Shown piece by piece: positions 61,959 through 64,000 of a stretch of DNA of 64,000 bases. Source of the stretch: Mesorhizobium zhangyense (GTDB lineage: Bacteria > Pseudomonadota > Alphaproteobacteria > Rhizobiales > Rhizobiaceae); NCBI RefSeq assembly GCF_011045115.1, contig NZ_JAAKZG010000003.1, forward strand, positions 1-64,000, written 5' to 3'. The position numbers were made by a program, and so were the translations under genes. The notes under the pieces were generated by a model that was not told where the DNA came from, ran no database searches, and saw only the letters and a program-made list of their open reading frames with translations. Each line of letters starts with the position of its first letter. The first letter of the stretch is position 1.

Positions 61959-63158
61959 ATGACGGCGGGCACGGCGGAAGGCAACGCCTATAACGGCCTT
62001 CGAATGGCGGAGGTGACGCTTCCGTCCCGCGCCTATTGGAGCGACGCCGAATACCAGCGCGATCTCGACGCGATCTGGTATCGAAACTGGATCATGGCCT
62101 GCCGTGTGGCCGATCTAGACCAACCGCTAGCCTATCGCGTCTTCAAACTCGGCACGCAGGAAATCCTGATCATTCGCGACGAGACCGGCGTGCTGCGCGC
62201 TTTCCACAACACATGTCGCCATCGCGGCTCGCAGCTTTGCAGTGAAAGCGAAGGCAGGCTGAAAGCCCGACTGCTGACCTGCCCGTATCATGCATGGTCC
62301 TATTCGCTGCGCGGCGAGCTCGTGCGCGTACCGTCGAAATCGCTGCCCGAAGGTTTCGACAAGGCCGATTACCCGCTCTATCCGGTGGCGCTGTCGGTCT
62401 GGCGCGGTTTCGTCTTCGTGAACCTGGCGGAAAATGCGCAAGGCTCGGCTGCAGATGTCTTCGACAGCGGCTCGGCCGACCTGAGCAACTGGCCGCTGGA
62501 AAACCTCGTCACCGGGCATGCCTTTCGCAAGGTTATGAACTGCAACTGGAAAATTTTTTGGGAAAACTTCAACGAATGCCTGCATTGCCCGGGCGTCCAT
62601 AAATCCCTGTCGCACCTCGTGCCGATCTATGGTCGCGGCCTGATGGCGCGGCATGACGATCCGGAATGGGCGCTTCATGCCGACAATGATGCGCCCGAAT
62701 ATTCGGGCGGCCTGCGCGCCGGCGCCGAGACGTGGTCTGAGGACGGGTGCGTTCATGGCCCGGTCTTTCCCGGCCTGACAGAGGCCGAGCGTGCCACCGG
62801 CCAGACCTATGCTTCACACCTGCCGTCGATGTTCATCGTCGGCCATGTCGATTACGTCCGCACCGTGCGGCTGGTTCCGCTTGGGCCGGAGCAAACGGAG
62901 CTTGTTGCCAAATGGCTCTTCCTGCCGGAAGCGCTCACCGCAAGTGGTACCGACCTCGAAAACATCGTCAAGTTCGGCATCCAGGTGCTGGAGGAGGACG
63001 CGGCCATCTGCGAGATCAACCAGAAGGGCCTGCATTCGCTTCGTCACGAGACCGGCGTCCTGATGCCGGAGGAATATGAGCTTCAGCGCTTCCACCAATG
63101 GGTGCGCGTCCAGCACGCACATATGCTCACATCGACTTCGGCAGATAGCGCCAGGTGA
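61959..63158 (+). CDS. Rieske-type oxygenase alpha subunit, GbcA-like
   Basis: A 399-residue mononuclear-iron oxygenase. The Rieske cluster is bound by NTCRHRGS (Cys, His) and LTCPYHAWSY (Cys, His) at about residues 80-105. ENFNECLHCPGVH (about residues 210-222) gives the Fe ligands. Homologues with this pattern are the glycine-betaine demethylase GbcA, stachydrine demethylase Stc2 and carnitine oxygenase CntA. GGAGGG lies eight bases before the start at 61959; the upstream frame is not supported. Its reductase partner (GbcB-like) is not in the window. Its stop overlaps the convergent MFS gene by 32 bases. Confidence 0.9.
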   Translation: MTAGTAEGNAYNGLRMAEVTLPSRAYWSDAEYQRDLDAIWYRNWIMACRVADLDQPLAYRVFKLGTQEILIIRDETGVLRAFHNTCRHRGSQLCSESEGRLKARLLTCPYHAWSYSLRGELVRVPSKSLPEGFDKADYPLYPVALSVWRGFVFVNLAENAQGSAADVFDSGSADLSNWPLENLVTGHAFRKVMNCNWKIFWENFNECLHCPGVHKSLSHLVPIYGRGLMARHDDPEWALHADNDAPEYSGGLRAGAETWSEDGCVHGPVFPGLTEAERATGQTYASHLPSMFIVGHVDYVRTVRLVPLGPEQTELVAKWLFLPEALTASGTDLENIVKFGIQVLEEDAAICEINQKGLHSLRHETGVLMPEEYELQRFHQWVRVQHAHMLTSTSADSAR

Positions 63159-64000
63159 TGAAGCCGCAGATGGCCGTGAAAGCGCCGAGCGTGACGAACA
63201 CCGCGCCGAGCCCGAAGAAGGCAAGTACCACCGAATAGACCAGCGGCGGCAACAGCTCCGAAAGGTCGAGATAGGTGCGATAGACAGCTGTCATTTGCGG
63301 CCGCTCATGGATGCGCACCGCGCGCATGAAGGCCGTGGAGCCGAGCGCATCGAGCGCCACCGCAAACAGCGCGCCGAAAAGCAGGAAGACGCCAGTGACA
63401 AGCGGCAATCGCTCGCCGTCAAGTCCGGCCAGCAACAGTGCCGCGCTCATGCCGACGAAGGCAAACGCCATGATGTTTCGCGCGCCGAAGCGCCGGCCGG
63501 CCTTGCCCCAATAGATGGCGGCAAACAGAAGGGCGTTTCCTGCCGAAACCAGAAGGCCACCGGCCAGTTCGCCCTGCCCCGTCACCACCATCAGGATCGG
63601 GCCGTAGACGAAGAACGTCGTCCAGAAGCAGGAGCGCCCGAAGGCGATCACCCAGGCCAGCCGCAGCCGTGGCTGGGCGACGAAGCGGCCGATATTCCTG
63701 AGCGGATTGGCCGGCCGCGTCTTGCCGGGACGGATCATGGCGTTGTCGCCGAGGCGGAAGTACCAGAAGGTGATCAGCAGCGCGATCGCAAAGGCGACCA
63801 CCACGCCATGCGTCACGAAGATGCCGTAGCGGGTGTAGAGGAACACGCCCAGCGTCGGACCGCCTGTCCAGGCGATCATCGATGTGGCCATGCGCAGCGA
63901 TTCGGCCTGCATGATGTCGGTCTTGCGGATATGGTCCATGATGTAGAGGTTGAGCGTGATCGCCAGCGCGCTCGCCCCCATGACGCGGGCCAGCATCCCG
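63127..64000 (-). CDS. MFS transporter, C-terminal part (runs off the right edge)
   Basis: The last roughly 290 residues of a major-facilitator protein: about eight hydrophobic segments, ending TWRYLPKSM. The gene continues past base 64000, so the start is not visible. The visible sequence does not point to a substrate. It converges on the Rieske gene with a 32-base overlap of the coding ends. It may import the betaine-type substrate of the Rieske enzyme, but the direction of transcription gives no direct support. Confidence 0.82.
   Translation of the reverse strand, partial: GMLARVMGASALAITLNLYIMDHIRKTDIMQAESLRMATSMIAWTGGPTLGVFLYTRYGIFVTHGVVVAFAIALLITFWYFRLGDNAMIRPGKTRPANPLRNIGRFVAQPRLRLAWVIAFGRSCFWTTFFVYGPILMVVTGQGELAGGLLVSAGNALLFAAIYWGKAGRRFGARNIMAFAFVGMSAALLLAGLDGERLPLVTGVFLLFGALFAVALDALGSTAFMRAVRIHERPQMTAVYRTYLDLSELLPPLVYSVVLAFFGLGAVFVTLGAFTAICGFITWRYLPKSM

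Overview
The window looks like chromosomal DNA of an alphaproteobacterium of the order Hyphomicrobiales (Rhizobiales), closest in style to Mesorhizobium/Aminobacter-type genomes. The reasons are the high GC content, soxBDAG sarcosine oxidase, the CobC/CobD/CobO/CobP and CbtAB gene set, a FadR-type GntR regulator, DUF1127 and DUF1194 proteins, and several families of short palindromic intergenic repeats typical of rhizobia. No rRNA, tRNA, CRISPR array, insertion sequence, prophage or replication origin was seen. The species is an inference; the gene families are read from the sequence.

Layout. 1-4.7 kb: repeats, a GntR regulator with an MFS exporter, a dienelactone hydrolase, a lipoprotein and a QueG-like ferredoxin. 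5.1-15.4 kb: a cobalamin-dependent methyl-transfer locus. It holds a non-pyrrolysine MttB-family methyltransferase, its corrinoid protein, DUF1638, a formyltransferase-like protein, a 'virulence factor' family protein, MetV-like and MetF-like methylene-THF reductase parts, a methyl-THF:corrinoid methyltransferase and a 2Fe-2S ASKHA corrinoid activase. 15.5-23.6 kb: LysR and GlxA/AraC regulators, small proteins, a beta/gamma-crystallin-like protein, two tandem DUF1194 proteins and a large FAD-GcvT oxidoreductase. 23.7-31.5 kb: a minus-strand cluster for a polyprenyl-linked sugar, with a HAD-UbiA fusion, a DprE1 homologue, a small DMT transporter, an extended SDR, a class-III aminotransferase, a GT-C-like membrane protein and an FkbM methyltransferase. 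31.7-34.7 kb: a small secreted protein and an MscS-family channel. 34.8-40 kb: soxBDAG. 40-48.1 kb: MarR, nitroreductase, an XRE-cupin regulator and two more FAD-GcvT (dimethylglycine dehydrogenase-like) enzymes around an aminotransferase. 48.3-55.7 kb: flavodoxin-fold oxidoreductases, an FAD-linked oxidase, a cytosine-deaminase-like amidohydrolase, an NMT1/THI5-type ABC importer and RidA. 55.9-61.8 kb: a creatininase-family protein, a phosphatase and late cobalamin genes with cobalt transport behind a cobalamin riboswitch. 62-64 kb: a GbcA-like Rieske oxygenase and the 3' part of an MFS transporter.

The unifying theme is N-methyl and C1 metabolism. A Rieske demethylase, an MttB-type methyltransferase, three FAD-GcvT enzymes and sarcosine oxidase could strip methyl groups from betaines and methylated amines onto tetrahydrofolate. 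The cob/cbt genes would supply the corrinoid, and MetF/MetV would link methyl-THF to methylene-THF. The 8-mer GTCGCAAA recurs in intergenic regions before several of these genes and before the GlxA-type regulator, suggesting a shared regulon. A ten-base-arm palindrome of SahR type precedes the methyl-THF:corrinoid methyltransferase gene. The DprE1/UbiA cluster is a second, unrelated point of interest.
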